A stretch of DNA of 6,842 nt from CAYRRR01 sp964426755 (GCA_964426755.1 CAYRRR010000025.1:1-6842), one strand, 5' to 3'. Counted from the first letter of the stretch, positions 1 through 5,459 are shown. The notes: generated by a model not told the origin, from the sequence alone. Translations and numbers: made by a program.

Positions 1-11
1 TATCGTATGTC

Positions 12-54
12 ACAAAATAAAACAGCGTCCGCTCAGACAGAGAAAACGCTGTTT
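12..54 (-). terminator. Rho-independent terminator after the KGG gene
   Basis: On the minus strand a 9-bp perfect stem (AAACAGCGT at 46-54 read in reverse, pairing with 20-28) closes a 17-nt loop and is followed by a T-rich run (TTTTATTTTG). It starts 12 nt past the stop of the KGG gene, so it most likely ends that transcript. The loop is long but the stem plus T-run is convincing. Confidence 0.75.
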
Positions 55-66
55 GCCTAAAGTAAA

Positions 67-264
67 TTAGGCTACTTTTTTAGTACGTCGTGAAATCCGG
101 CCGCCCTTTGCACCCGCAATGCGCGCAAGCTCTCGGTTAGCAGCAAAGCCACCTGTACGACCCTTTTTACCGCCGATAGCACCGATTTTTGCGTAAAAAT
201 CAGCACCGTACTTGGTTTTGTTAGTTGTAGCAGCAGCTTTGCCGCCAGCTTTCGTTCCAGCCAT
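67..264 (-). CDS. Small KGG-motif (stress-induced type) protein, 65 aa
   Basis: A 65-residue, very basic, glycine- and alanine-rich protein. It carries repeated GG-K/R motifs (IGAIGGKKGRTGGF at about 28-40, AGAKGGRISRR at about 50-60) typical of the KGG or YciG-like family, whose members are linked to stress responses in other bacteria; the molecular role is unknown. Such short KGG proteins are common in Saccharibacteria (from memory, not searched). I place the start at 264 because the codon is preceded at 5 nt by a strong Shine-Dalgarno site (GGGAGGT). The in-frame ATG 48 nt upstream (312) has no such site and lies inside a stem-loop. The gene stands alone, with a terminator just behind it and a long structured leader in front. 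The basic charge would fit nucleic-acid binding, but this is inference. Confidence 0.85.
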   Translation of the reverse strand: MAGTKAGGKAAATTNKTKYGADFYAKIGAIGGKKGRTGGFAANRELARIAGAKGGRISRRTKKVA

Positions 265-303
265 TTCTGACCTCCCTCTGATTTTTGTACCGCTTATACC
301 TGC

Positions 304-320
304 TTCCAGCATAGCTGGAA
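304..320 (-). promoter_or_regulatory. Stem-loop in the KGG gene leader
   Basis: TTCCAGC / GCTGGAA form a perfect 7-bp stem with a 3-nt loop, about 40 nt before the KGG start codon and about 30 nt before its SD. There is no T-run, so it is not a terminator. It may stabilise or structure the 5' leader. The rest of 265-490 contains no recognisable gene: only a short GTAC-TTAAT-GTAC dyad near 378-392 and a 16-codon reading frame lacking a close SD. Confidence 0.35.
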
Positions 321-489
321 CGCTGTTATAAGCTCTGGGCGAATCGCTTCGTCAGTAACGCTCTCTCATTCGCTCATCGTACATTAAGTACGCCTCACTC
401 ATTCTTCGCTACTTCCTTGCGCTTCACCTCAGTACAAAAGTCAGTTCAGTTAAATTAAATTAGACTTTTTATCCCACCGGTTCACAAAA

Positions 490-524
490 GAAAAACAAAA
501 AAAGTTCCTGCTTTACAGGAACCC
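490..524 (-). terminator. Strong terminator hairpin close behind a promoter
   Basis: On the minus strand GTTCCTG-TAAAG-CAGGAAC (504-522) is a perfect 7-bp stem with a 5-nt loop, followed directly by TTTTTTTGTTTTT. This is a textbook intrinsic terminator. Only about 25 nt separate its stem from the predicted start of the promoter at 552-580, and no gene lies between. It is therefore either an attenuator for the KGG gene or the end of a roughly 55-nt RNA. Confidence 0.85.
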
Positions 525-551
525 TCCTCTGTTATTCTTTCGAATGCGCTT

Positions 552-580
552 ATGATATCACTTTATCTTGCTAGTGTCAA
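552..580 (-). promoter_or_regulatory. Near-consensus sigma-70 type promoter, minus strand
   Basis: On the minus strand a perfect -35 (TTGACA, 575-580), a 17-nt spacer and a -10 of TATCAT (552-557) are present. The predicted transcription start is near 545. The first gene in this direction is the KGG gene starting at 264, beyond the terminator at 490-524. This is the best promoter match in the window. Confidence 0.8.
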
Positions 581-731
581 TTTTTCTTTTAATTCCTTCT
601 TTGAATCTCCTTGTCATAACAGAACCGCTTTTATGACCTTTAAATGGCATGCCTTAGTGATTGTAGTAATGGTAATATTGTACTAGCCTTTTAGTACTAT
701 ATGATGATCCCCCTTCTCTTCATATGTGGGC

Positions 732-737
732 TATAAT
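732..737 (+). promoter_or_regulatory. -10 element upstream of the DUF1801-like gene
   Basis: A perfect TATAAT lies 89 nt before the start codon at 827, but the -35 region 17 nt upstream is C-rich and does not match TTGACA. Between it and the gene are a palindrome TTAGGCCTAA (777-786) and a wider dyad ATTAGG / CCTAAT that includes it, which could be an operator. The stretch 581-731 otherwise shows only a small 6-bp dyad (680-697) and no gene. Confidence 0.4.
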
Positions 738-826
738 ATGAAAGAGGTCATCAAGTCGACATTAGGTTATGTGCTTTTAGGCCTAATATGAGTCATTAAA
801 TAATTACTATAAGGAGTCGTACAATA

Positions 827-1189
827 ATGAGTAAAATGAAGACATATGCAAACGTAGAGGATTATATAGCTGCCTTCCCTGTTGAAAAACAGACCGTATT
901 GCAGAAAATACGAGAGACAATACAAAAAGCTGCCCCTGAAGCGTCCGAGAAGATCAGTTATGGCATCCCAACCTATGTGCATAAAGGCAACCTGGTACAT
1001 TTTGGGGGCTATGACAAGTATTTTGCCCTCTACCCTGGGTCCAAAGGCGTCGAAGCGTTTAAAGAGGCGCTGAAGGGCTTAGACACCTCTAAGGGTACCG
1101 TCCGGTTTGCTGCTGATCAACCTGTACCCTACGACCTCATTAGAGACATAACCACGGAACTCTATAACCAACGCAGCTCCAAGAAGTAA
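827..1189 (+). CDS. DUF1801 / YdhG-like domain protein, 120 aa
   Basis: A complete single-domain protein of the DUF1801 (YdhG-like, 'iron chaperone'-type fold) family. Family landmarks visible are the N-terminal helical part ending in APEASEKISYGIPTY (residues 36-50), an aromatic strand region HFGGYDKYFALYPG (58-71), and the late motif KGTVRFAADQPVPYDLI (89-105). Length is normal for the family. The start at 827 follows an AAGGAG site with a slightly long spacing of 10 nt; a second ATG three codons on is a possible alternative. The biochemical role is not established. It sits alone behind a TATAAT box, and the next gene has its own promoter 65 nt downstream. No terminator is visible after it, so read-through into the MazG-like gene is possible. 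Confidence 0.85.
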   Translation: MSKMKTYANVEDYIAAFPVEKQTVLQKIRETIQKAAPEASEKISYGIPTYVHKGNLVHFGGYDKYFALYPGSKGVEAFKEALKGLDTSKGTVRFAADQPVPYDLIRDITTELYNQRSSKK

Positions 1190-1218
1190 GGCATGTTTCA
1201 TATCTGAAAGACCTTTTG

Positions 1219-1247
1219 TTTATCGGTGCATGCTAAGCTACTATAAT
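1219..1247 (+). promoter_or_regulatory. Promoter giving a leaderless MazG-like mRNA
   Basis: A perfect TATAAT (1242-1247) ends 7 nt before the ATG at 1255, so transcription should begin at or within a base or so of the start codon. At 17-nt spacing the -35 is TTTATC (1219-1224), only a partial match. No SD precedes the ATG, which agrees with leaderless translation. Confidence 0.65.
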
Positions 1248-1254
1248 ATTCACG

Positions 1255-2100
1255 ATGGATAGATACCCAGAACATGAACCGAACCCTAGTGAAGTAATAA
1301 CGCCGAATCGGTACGAAGAAATCGTTCGGAACGCAACTTATTATCGAGAAATGGTTGATGAAGAAGCCCGTATCTCCTTTTTGCAAGTGCGACTAAATGA
1401 AGAGGTGGATGAAGTGCTTGCCCCGGAAAGTGAGCAAAACGCTGCAGAAAAGATAGCCATACTATGGGGTCGAGACACACCAGATGAAGCACGAGCCGGT
1501 GAAATCAAGCAGAAAATGGCAAACGAGCTAGGTGATTGTATCTTTTATCTGGTAGCGGGTGCTGATGAAAAGGGCGTAAGTTTAGTAGATATAACTGTTG
1601 CAGCTATCGAGAGATGTACTGGTGAATCACTAAATGCTCCCGTGGGCTTTAATGATATAGACACCGTTATGGCCGACAGGATCGAAGCCAACCTTCCACC
1701 AGCGTACCGCCCCGATTATCTCGGGATGCAACTTTTTGGCAGCTCGCCTTTTCTTGACCCTGAAGAAGGCATTATAACTGCTGATGGCTATTACGCTCTT
1801 CATTATGCCTTGACCTATCTGAGTAATTTTTTATCGGTAGACAACGAAGCTTTTACGCAAAGAGCTGCTGATGCCCTGGCGATTTTTTCTTGCATAGCCC
1901 AGAACAGACTAGACACAAGTCTTTCCGCAATCGTATGGAGGAATTGTGAGAAGATAGTTCGAAGACAACGAAACGGTACACTCCAGCAAGGAGACGATGA
2001 AGAAAGAGATCGTCCGGCTGCGCAAAATCGCCCTGAGTTTAGCGCCTGGGATAATACCAAAGCCTTGTTAATACACGCCGTAATACCAAGTGATAATTAA
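1255..2100 (+). CDS. MazG-like nucleotide pyrophosphohydrolase, 281 aa
   Basis: An all-alpha NTP pyrophosphohydrolase-like protein. The N-terminal part carries the metal-binding pair of the MazG/dUTPase-like superfamily: EEVDE (E49, E50, E53) and ELGD (E91, D94), about 40 residues apart as expected. Such enzymes cut (d)NTPs to NMP and pyrophosphate, usually for nucleotide-pool cleaning; the exact substrate cannot be read here. Near the C-terminus, N230-x-x-KI-x-x-R with RNGTLQQGDDEERD (239-252) resembles the closing signature of MazG-like proteins, so the protein may hold a second, degenerate helical unit (about 140-255). The start is fixed: an in-frame TAA lies at 1234-1236 and no other start codon intervenes. 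With no SD and a -10 box 7 nt upstream, the mRNA is probably leaderless. A DUF4287-like gene follows after 59 nt and probably shares the transcript. Confidence 0.8.
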   Translation: MDRYPEHEPNPSEVITPNRYEEIVRNATYYREMVDEEARISFLQVRLNEEVDEVLAPESEQNAAEKIAILWGRDTPDEARAGEIKQKMANELGDCIFYLVAGADEKGVSLVDITVAAIERCTGESLNAPVGFNDIDTVMADRIEANLPPAYRPDYLGMQLFGSSPFLDPEEGIITADGYYALHYALTYLSNFLSVDNEAFTQRAADALAIFSCIAQNRLDTSLSAIVWRNCEKIVRRQRNGTLQQGDDEERDRPAAQNRPEFSAWDNTKALLIHAVIPSDN

Positions 2101-2146
2101 ACTCCCTATCTCGTAGACGACATTTCAACAAATTACTGATAAAATT

Positions 2147-2151
2147 AAGGA
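2147..2151 (+). promoter_or_regulatory. Shine-Dalgarno site that points to an ACG start
   Basis: AAGGA sits 8 nt before ACG at 2160-2162, an ideal spacing. The reading frame is open from the TAA at 2094-2096 to 2369. No ATG, GTG or TTG occurs in frame before the conserved N-terminus, so this site selects the non-standard start. Confidence 0.55.
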
Positions 2152-2159
2152 TAATCACT

Positions 2160-2369
2160 ACGTCATTTCAAGCATATATAGATAATATCAAGGCAAAAAC
2201 TGGCAAAACGCCAGAAGAGCTGAAAGGCGCCGCCCAAAAAGTGGGTATTTATAGACGCGACATGAAGGCTGACGAGCTCGTAACATTCCTTAAAGAAGCA
2301 TTTGATTTAGGCCATGGTCATTCCATGGCAATCTGGAAGTACTTCAAAGACCAAAACTGGGTTGATTAG
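2160..2369 (+). CDS. DUF4287-like small protein with apparent ACG start, 69 aa
   Basis: Read from 2160 the frame gives (M)SFQAYIDNIKAKTGKTPEE, then a helical middle, then LGHGHSMAIWKYFKDQNWVD. This is the DUF4287 pattern: an N-terminal SFQAY helix, a TGKTPE turn, and the GHGH-x-MAI motif (residues 51-57). Homologues normally begin MSFQAY, so the expected initiator aligns exactly with ACG here. A good SD (AAGGA, 8 nt spacing) supports initiation at this codon. An ATG-to-ACG change, a sequencing error, or a weakly translated gene are all possible. The first in-frame ATG is residue 35 and would remove half the domain. The family's function is unknown to me. It lies 59 nt after the MazG-like gene and is followed by a terminator, so it is probably the last gene of that unit. 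Confidence 0.72.
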   Translation, partial: TSFQAYIDNIKAKTGKTPEELKGAAQKVGIYRRDMKADELVTFLKEAFDLGHGHSMAIWKYFKDQNWVD

Positions 2370-2373
2370 CAAC

Positions 2374-2409
2374 AAAGCAGACGACGTCTGGGATGCTGTT
2401 TATTTTTAG
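2374..2409 (+). terminator. Terminator closing the MazG / DUF4287 unit
   Basis: CAGAC-GAC-GTCTG forms the tip of a hairpin that can be extended, with an asymmetric interior loop, by AAGCA / TGCTGTT flanks. It is followed on the plus strand by TTTATTTTTA. It starts 4 nt after the stop codon at 2369 and lies between two convergent genes. The minus-strand side has only a weak T-run. Confidence 0.65.
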
Positions 2410-2414
2410 CATCT

Positions 2415-2606
2415 TTAAATGGCAAGTCGGGTTAATACTTCGTATAACACATAGGCTGGCCAGACGGCAGCTTGCAAGAAGGCCAGTACGTCACCCCAAA
2501 AACCTATGTTACGCTCCATAAAATATATTAACGCACCGAAGTACGCCACAAAGAGCACGTAGCTCCACGGATTATCTACTTTTACTTTTGACTTATCTTT
2601 AGCCAT
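2415..2606 (-). CDS. Small two-helix membrane protein, 63 aa
   Basis: Family not recognised. It has a short basic, charged N-terminus (MAKDKSKVKVDNPW) followed by two hydrophobic segments, about residues 15-30 (YVLFVAYFGALIYFM) and 38-58 (GDVLAFLQAAVWPAYVLYEVL), joined by a short loop ERNIGFW. This predicts a small inner-membrane hairpin protein, probably with both ends in the cytoplasm by the positive-inside rule. The start at 2606 is supported by a purine-rich SD (AAGGGGGG) about 4 nt upstream and by a TATAAT box at 2627-2632. It is convergent with the DUF4287-like gene, leaving only 45 nt between stops, and lies 42 nt downstream of the 177-aa gene on the same strand. It could be mistaken for a chance frame, but start signals and composition argue for a real gene. 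Confidence 0.7.
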   Translation of the reverse strand: MAKDKSKVKVDNPWSYVLFVAYFGALIYFMERNIGFWGDVLAFLQAAVWPAYVLYEVLTRLAI

Positions 2607-2626
2607 ACACCCCCCTTTATGCTTTT

Positions 2627-2632
2627 ATTATA
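2627..2632 (-). promoter_or_regulatory. -10 element of the small membrane protein gene
   Basis: A perfect TATAAT on the minus strand ends 20 nt before the start codon at 2606 and lies just past the stop of the upstream gene. The -35 region is poor. It would give a short leader of about 14 nt containing the SD. Confidence 0.5.
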
Positions 2633-2648
2633 CAACCCCGTGTAAAGC

Positions 2649-3182
2649 TTACTGGCCATAAGAGGTAGAGATGGCATCAACGTTGATAATTGTTTCTCGT
2701 ACCCCTGCTCCAGCTTTAGTTACTTCGATAATTGCTGGGAATCGTACTAATCGCGCGTCCTCAGCAGAAATAACAAAAGAGTCACAACCAAACATAAAAA
2801 GTAAGTTATGGCCAATTTTACGCATAGACCCAAGGTTCGCGTACGCTTCTTGTTTAGCTTTGATAGATTTTATTCTATCTGCTAGAGCCGCAACCTCTTC
2901 GTCACTCATTGGTTCTTGTGGTGGAACTGGTCTATCCATTCGATCTACAAGTTCTGGCGCACCAATCCTGCGATAACTTGCTCGAAAGGCTTCGTCTGCC
3001 TCAATACGTGATTCGTAAGTATCGGGAGTCACATAAAGTGTCTCGTTTACCCCTAAACTAAGTGCTAGCTTTACATTGTCGCGTAGTCCCAATATTCCCG
3101 CGTACCGATCAATAAATTCATCTTCGGGCAAACGCGTTACTTCGGTAAATAGTTCCTCTTCGATATACCGCTCAGCCGCCAT
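2649..3182 (-). CDS. Uncharacterised acidic cytoplasmic protein, 177 aa
   Basis: Family not recognised. There is no signal peptide or membrane segment. The N-terminal two thirds look helical and acidic (MAAERYIEEELFTEVTRLPE; then a charged helix DEEVAALADRIKSIKAKQEAY at about 94-114). The last 50 residues look strand-rich (NLLFMFGCDSFVISAEDARLVRFPAIIEVTKAG) and may form a small beta domain. The start at 3182 has no SD. A -10-like TAGAAT (3193-3198) ends 10 nt before the ATG, so the transcript may be nearly leaderless, like that of the MazG-like gene. The VOC gene lies 34 nt upstream on the same strand, so joint transcription is also possible. The long, clean reading frame and typical codon choice support a real gene; no function can be assigned. 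Confidence 0.75.
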   Translation of the reverse strand: MAAERYIEEELFTEVTRLPEDEFIDRYAGILGLRDNVKLALSLGVNETLYVTPDTYESRIEADEAFRASYRRIGAPELVDRMDRPVPPQEPMSDEEVAALADRIKSIKAKQEAYANLGSMRKIGHNLLFMFGCDSFVISAEDARLVRFPAIIEVTKAGAGVRETIINVDAISTSYGQ

Positions 3183-3192
3183 ATTAAGTTTT

Positions 3193-3198
3193 ATTCTA
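3193..3198 (-). promoter_or_regulatory. Possible -10 element of the 177-aa gene
   Basis: TAGAAT on the minus strand, 10 nt before the ATG at 3182, with no convincing -35 and no SD between. If used, the 5' leader would be only about 4 nt. Confidence 0.35.
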
Positions 3199-3216
3199 AC
3201 AAAGCTTCAACAAGTT

Positions 3217-3585
3217 TTATAGTGACTTTTGCCAGAAACAAAGCTTATAGCCGTCTGGATCTTTAACAATAAACTCTCGGTTACCCCATGACCAATCTTT
3301 TGGTTCTGTATGTGGCTTTATGCCTATACTTTGAAGCTTTGCATGAAATTCTTCGACATCATCTACTTTAAGATACACATATAGCCCAATGCCCTTTTCG
3401 CCTGCGATTGCGTCTTTAGCAAACATTGCTTCATCGCGCATATTAACAAGCATCAACTCAAAACCGCCGAGCCTTACTGTGCTGGTTTCATCATCAGATT
3501 GCACAACCTCAAAACCAATTTTCTTGTAAAACTTCTCTGATAACTTGTTCTCTTGAACCCACAATAATATATTCGTAAACTTCAT
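3217..3585 (-). CDS. VOC-fold (glyoxalase/bleomycin-resistance superfamily) protein, 122 aa
   Basis: A single VOC-type protein with the two beta-alpha-beta-beta-beta halves of the superfamily: first half MKFTNILLWVQENKLSEKFYKKIGFEVV, second half GLYVYLKVDDVEEFHAKLQSIGI, and the late strand pair REFIVKDPDGYKLCFWQ. The usual metal ligands are mostly absent: Asn or Leu replaces His in strand 1, Tyr replaces His at the start of the second half (YVYLKV), and Cys replaces Glu after DPDG (KLCFW). It is therefore more like a binding protein of the bleomycin-resistance or antitoxin type than a metal-dependent glyoxalase. The ligand is unknown. I chose the ATG at 3585 because family members begin MKFTNILL. 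An upstream in-frame ATG at 3615 adds ten residues (MKFAFVQNRI) and also lacks a good SD. Confidence 0.8.
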   Translation of the reverse strand: MKFTNILLWVQENKLSEKFYKKIGFEVVQSDDETSTVRLGGFELMLVNMRDEAMFAKDAIAGEKGIGLYVYLKVDDVEEFHAKLQSIGIKPHTEPKDWSWGNREFIVKDPDGYKLCFWQKSL

Positions 3586-3648
3586 AATCCTATTCTGAAC
3601 AAATGCAAACTTCATTTCACAGTATTTCTTACAACAATTAAATTTTTA

Positions 3649-4044
3649 CTAATTCGATTCACAACCATAGCCATCCCCGTCACGGTCGAATCGATGAGGG
3701 TCAGAACCTACAACCGTAACAGAGAAACTGATATCAGAACAGTCGAGATCATACGAGGTATCCGGGACACACGGTTCATAATTTGGGTCACAATTTGACC
3801 TAGGTGTGGATAGTTCTGAATCTCTCTCTGGAGCCTCAATCACAGGAGCTGACTCAGGCTCAGCAGGACTTGCAACTTCCGTTTCTGCGGTTGATGTTGA
3901 TTGCTCTTCTGGTTCAGTATTAATAACCGCTGACCCAACATTTGCTCTCGGCTGGTCAGTATTTGGAGTTGAGCTTGCTCCGCTAATTAAACCAATGATA
4001 ATAAGGAAAGCCAGTACCCCCAAGATAATAACCCTATCTTTCAT
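3649..4044 (-). CDS. Membrane-anchored excalibur (calcium-binding) domain protein, 131 aa
   Basis: An extracytoplasmic protein in three parts. Residues 5-22 are a hydrophobic segment (VIILGVLAFLIIIGLISG), an uncleaved anchor or signal peptide. Residues 23-83 are a low-complexity linker rich in Ser, Thr, Pro, Glu and Ala. Residues 84-131 are an excalibur domain with C85, C92, C102 and C128 and the calcium-type loop D120-R-D122-G-D124-G-Y-G-C. Excalibur domains occur on surface or secreted proteins and resemble EF-hand loops; ligand binding outside the membrane is inferred. The start at 4044 has an AAGAGG site 8 nt upstream, and a TATAAA at 4065-4070 may be its -10. It is divergent from the leader peptide and PLD-like unit, sharing a 227-nt intergenic region. 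The cysteine number would allow two disulphides. Confidence 0.85.
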   Translation of the reverse strand: MKDRVIILGVLAFLIIIGLISGASSTPNTDQPRANVGSAVINTEPEEQSTSTAETEVASPAEPESAPVIEAPERDSELSTPRSNCDPNYEPCVPDTSYDLDCSDISFSVTVVGSDPHRFDRDGDGYGCESN

Positions 4045-4199
4045 AATGCAAACCTCTTATGCTTTTTATACTAAAGCTCTGGATTACATAAATCAAACGA
4101 CAGAAGTTTACCTATAAGAATCACCGCTTAGCGCCACCATTGAAATCAGCGTAATTGCTTCCGTTTAGAAATATTACAACATTTAGCATCCTCCTTGCG

Positions 4200-4208
4200 T
4201 GATATACT
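4200..4208 (+). promoter_or_regulatory. Extended -10 promoter of the leader peptide / PLD-like unit
   Basis: TGATATACT is an extended -10 (TGn plus TATACT at 4203-4208); the -35 position (4180-4185, CATTTA) is weak, as is common with extended -10 promoters. The predicted start is near 4215, giving a leader of about 57 nt before the short open frame at 4272. Confidence 0.6.
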
Positions 4209-4271
4209 CCATTCGTAAATTTAAGCGGATTACTGCCACCCCGAGAAAACCGCACAATGGAGGATACTATT

Positions 4272-4292
4272 ATGAATAAACATACCCGTTAA
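4272..4292 (+). CDS. Six-residue leader peptide MNKHTR
   Basis: ATG AAT AAA CAT ACC CGT TAA encodes MNKHTR. A perfect GGAGG (4259-4263) lies 8 nt before the ATG, the best start signal in the window. The stop codon TAA (4290-4292) overlaps by two bases the 5' arm of the terminator hairpin at 4291-4313. A ribosome sitting on the last codons would cover that arm and should prevent the terminator from folding. This is the layout of ribosome-mediated attenuation. The peptide contains Lys, His and Arg in six residues, so slow decoding or stalling at Arg-stop could be the signal; what is sensed is not evident. Confidence 0.65.
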   Translation: MNKHTR

Positions 4293-4317
4293 CCACCTAC
4301 ATAATGGGTGGTTTTTT
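4291..4317 (+). terminator. Attenuator-type terminator after the leader peptide
   Basis: AACCACC (4291-4297) pairs perfectly with GGTGGTT (4307-4313) around a 9-nt loop, and the T-run is 4312-4317. It lies 22 nt before the 339-aa gene, so it can only regulate that gene. An alternative partner exists: CCACCC at 4236-4241 is perfectly complementary to GGGTGG (4306-4311) and could act as an anti-terminator when the 5' arm is masked. Confidence 0.75.
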
Positions 4318-4338
4318 ACAATTAATCGATGGAGAAAA

Positions 4339-5358
4339 ATGATGAACAATACAATGTCACGCACGGCCCAGGCAATTTTTGCTCTGCTTCAGCAGAGCCC
4401 TTTGAAAACGGATATTTTGGGCCCATATATAACCTTAGACTTTCTTGAGAGTCGTTTTGGAGAGAAACGTATGCCTGAAGTTAATGAAGCTCTACGAGAG
4501 TTGGTAATAACCGAACTTATTGAAGAAATTGAACAAAGCGAAGACGCATATAAACTTACCCCCTATGCGTTAACTTATGACGCGATTCAAAAAGGAATAA
4601 AAAGTCAGAACAACAAAAAGGCAGCGTACACGCCAAATGATCTTGAAGATAGCATCTTACGATTTTTCTATGATCTAGGCCGAAATCGTCGAGTAAACAA
4701 AGAAACTCCTGTTGGGCTTGCGCGCCGCTTCAAACGAGAGAACCCTAATTTCGAAGATGATAACGACATACAAGAAGCTATCAGCATTTTATTGTCTAAA
4801 AAATACTTAGCTAAAGAAACAAAGAGCACACGAATAACCACACAAGCAAGGAGAGGAATACCTGGGAAAAATACTTCTATTAAAACTGTCTATATTTCAC
4901 TCTCTGGAGAAGCTCTTTTGTACTTAAAAAATCGTAATGATGAGGTTCGGAAAACTCAAATCTATGACCAATCAACACCTTACTCCGCGAGACGCAAACT
5001 CGAGGATATTTTTGAAAATGCAAAATCTAAAATTCGAATTGGCGATAATTATATTGGTCGTAGAACCCTCGACTACCTCAAAATAAGTACTGTCCCAATC
5101 CAAATTCTTACGTCAAGCAATAGAGAAAAGAACTTTGACTCAGCCCTAACAGATTTTAGGCAAGAGCATTCGCAAACGGTGGAAATACAGATAAAGGACG
5201 GTGCCTTACATGGTAGATTTATAATTGCTGATGATAGATTCTATATACTCGATCATTCCATAAAGGACTTTGGCAAGAAGTTATCATCCATCGTTGAAGT
5301 TACAGACGGTACCGTACAGGCAGCAATTAAGAAAATATTCATAGATAACTGGACTTAA
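4339..5358 (+). CDS. Winged-helix plus PLD-like (H-x-R) domain protein, 339 aa
   Basis: Probable multi-domain protein. Residues about 7-85 and 100-197 each look like winged-helix units (helices, then a hairpin ending in DAYKLTPYALTYD and in VYISLSGEALLYL). Residues about 215-339 resemble a phospholipase-D-like domain: ARRKLEDIFENAKSKIRIGDNYI, VPIQILTSS, then LHGRFIIADDRFYILDHSIKDFGKK. The HKD motif appears as H291-x-R293-x4-D298, with Arg for Lys, followed by DHS in place of GS. Single H-x-R domains of this kind occur in DNA-linked regulators and possible nucleases or defence effectors; whether this one is catalytic is unknown. Two adjacent ATGs exist. GGAG (4331-4334) is 4 nt from the ATG at 4339 and 7 nt from the one at 4342, so the second may be the true start. 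Expression is apparently gated by the leader peptide and terminator at 4272-4317. No clear terminator of its own follows. Confidence 0.75.
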   Translation: MMNNTMSRTAQAIFALLQQSPLKTDILGPYITLDFLESRFGEKRMPEVNEALRELVITELIEEIEQSEDAYKLTPYALTYDAIQKGIKSQNNKKAAYTPNDLEDSILRFFYDLGRNRRVNKETPVGLARRFKRENPNFEDDNDIQEAISILLSKKYLAKETKSTRITTQARRGIPGKNTSIKTVYISLSGEALLYLKNRNDEVRKTQIYDQSTPYSARRKLEDIFENAKSKIRIGDNYIGRRTLDYLKISTVPIQILTSSNREKNFDSALTDFRQEHSQTVEIQIKDGALHGRFIIADDRFYILDHSIKDFGKKLSSIVEVTDGTVQAAIKKIFIDNWT

Positions 5359-5406
5359 ATTAATAATCGGGTTTCGTGTATTCCGTCTGGGAGAGGAGCA
5401 GCCCGA

Positions 5407-5426
5407 CAAAATGTCACGTCATTTTG
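5407..5426. other. Stem-loop in convergent intergenic region
   Basis: CAAAATG / CATTTTG form a 7-bp stem with a 6-nt loop, about 50 nt past the PLD-like stop. No T-run follows on either strand, so it is not a clear terminator. Confidence 0.4.
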
Positions 5427-5436
5427 CCGGCGCGTT

Positions 5437-5459
5437 GAGGGGAGGAATCTCCTTCCCTC
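5437..5459. other. GA/CT-rich stem-loop downstream of the rRNA terminators
   Basis: GAGGGGAGGA / TCCTTCCCTC pair over 10 bp (one wobble on the plus strand) around a 3-nt loop. On the minus strand it follows directly after the T-run of the second rRNA terminator. Function is not evident; it might block 3' exonucleases. Confidence 0.4.

Noticed and set aside
265..312. Upstream start of the KGG protein (ATG at 312)
   Set aside because: The upstream ATG lies in a stem-loop without SD, whereas 264 has GGGAGGT at 5 nt.
352..402. Minus-strand 16-codon frame MSEAYLMYDERMRERY in the KGG leader
   Set aside because: No SD at proper spacing (AAGGA is about 11 nt away), and no terminator or hairpin coupled to its stop; too short to support alone.
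767..1000. 77-codon minus-strand frame
   Set aside because: Antisense to the well-supported DUF1801-like gene, with no start signal and no recognisable domain.
3586..3615. Ten-residue N-terminal extension of the VOC protein
   Set aside because: Family members begin at MKFTNILL; the extension has no SD. Kept as an alternative only.
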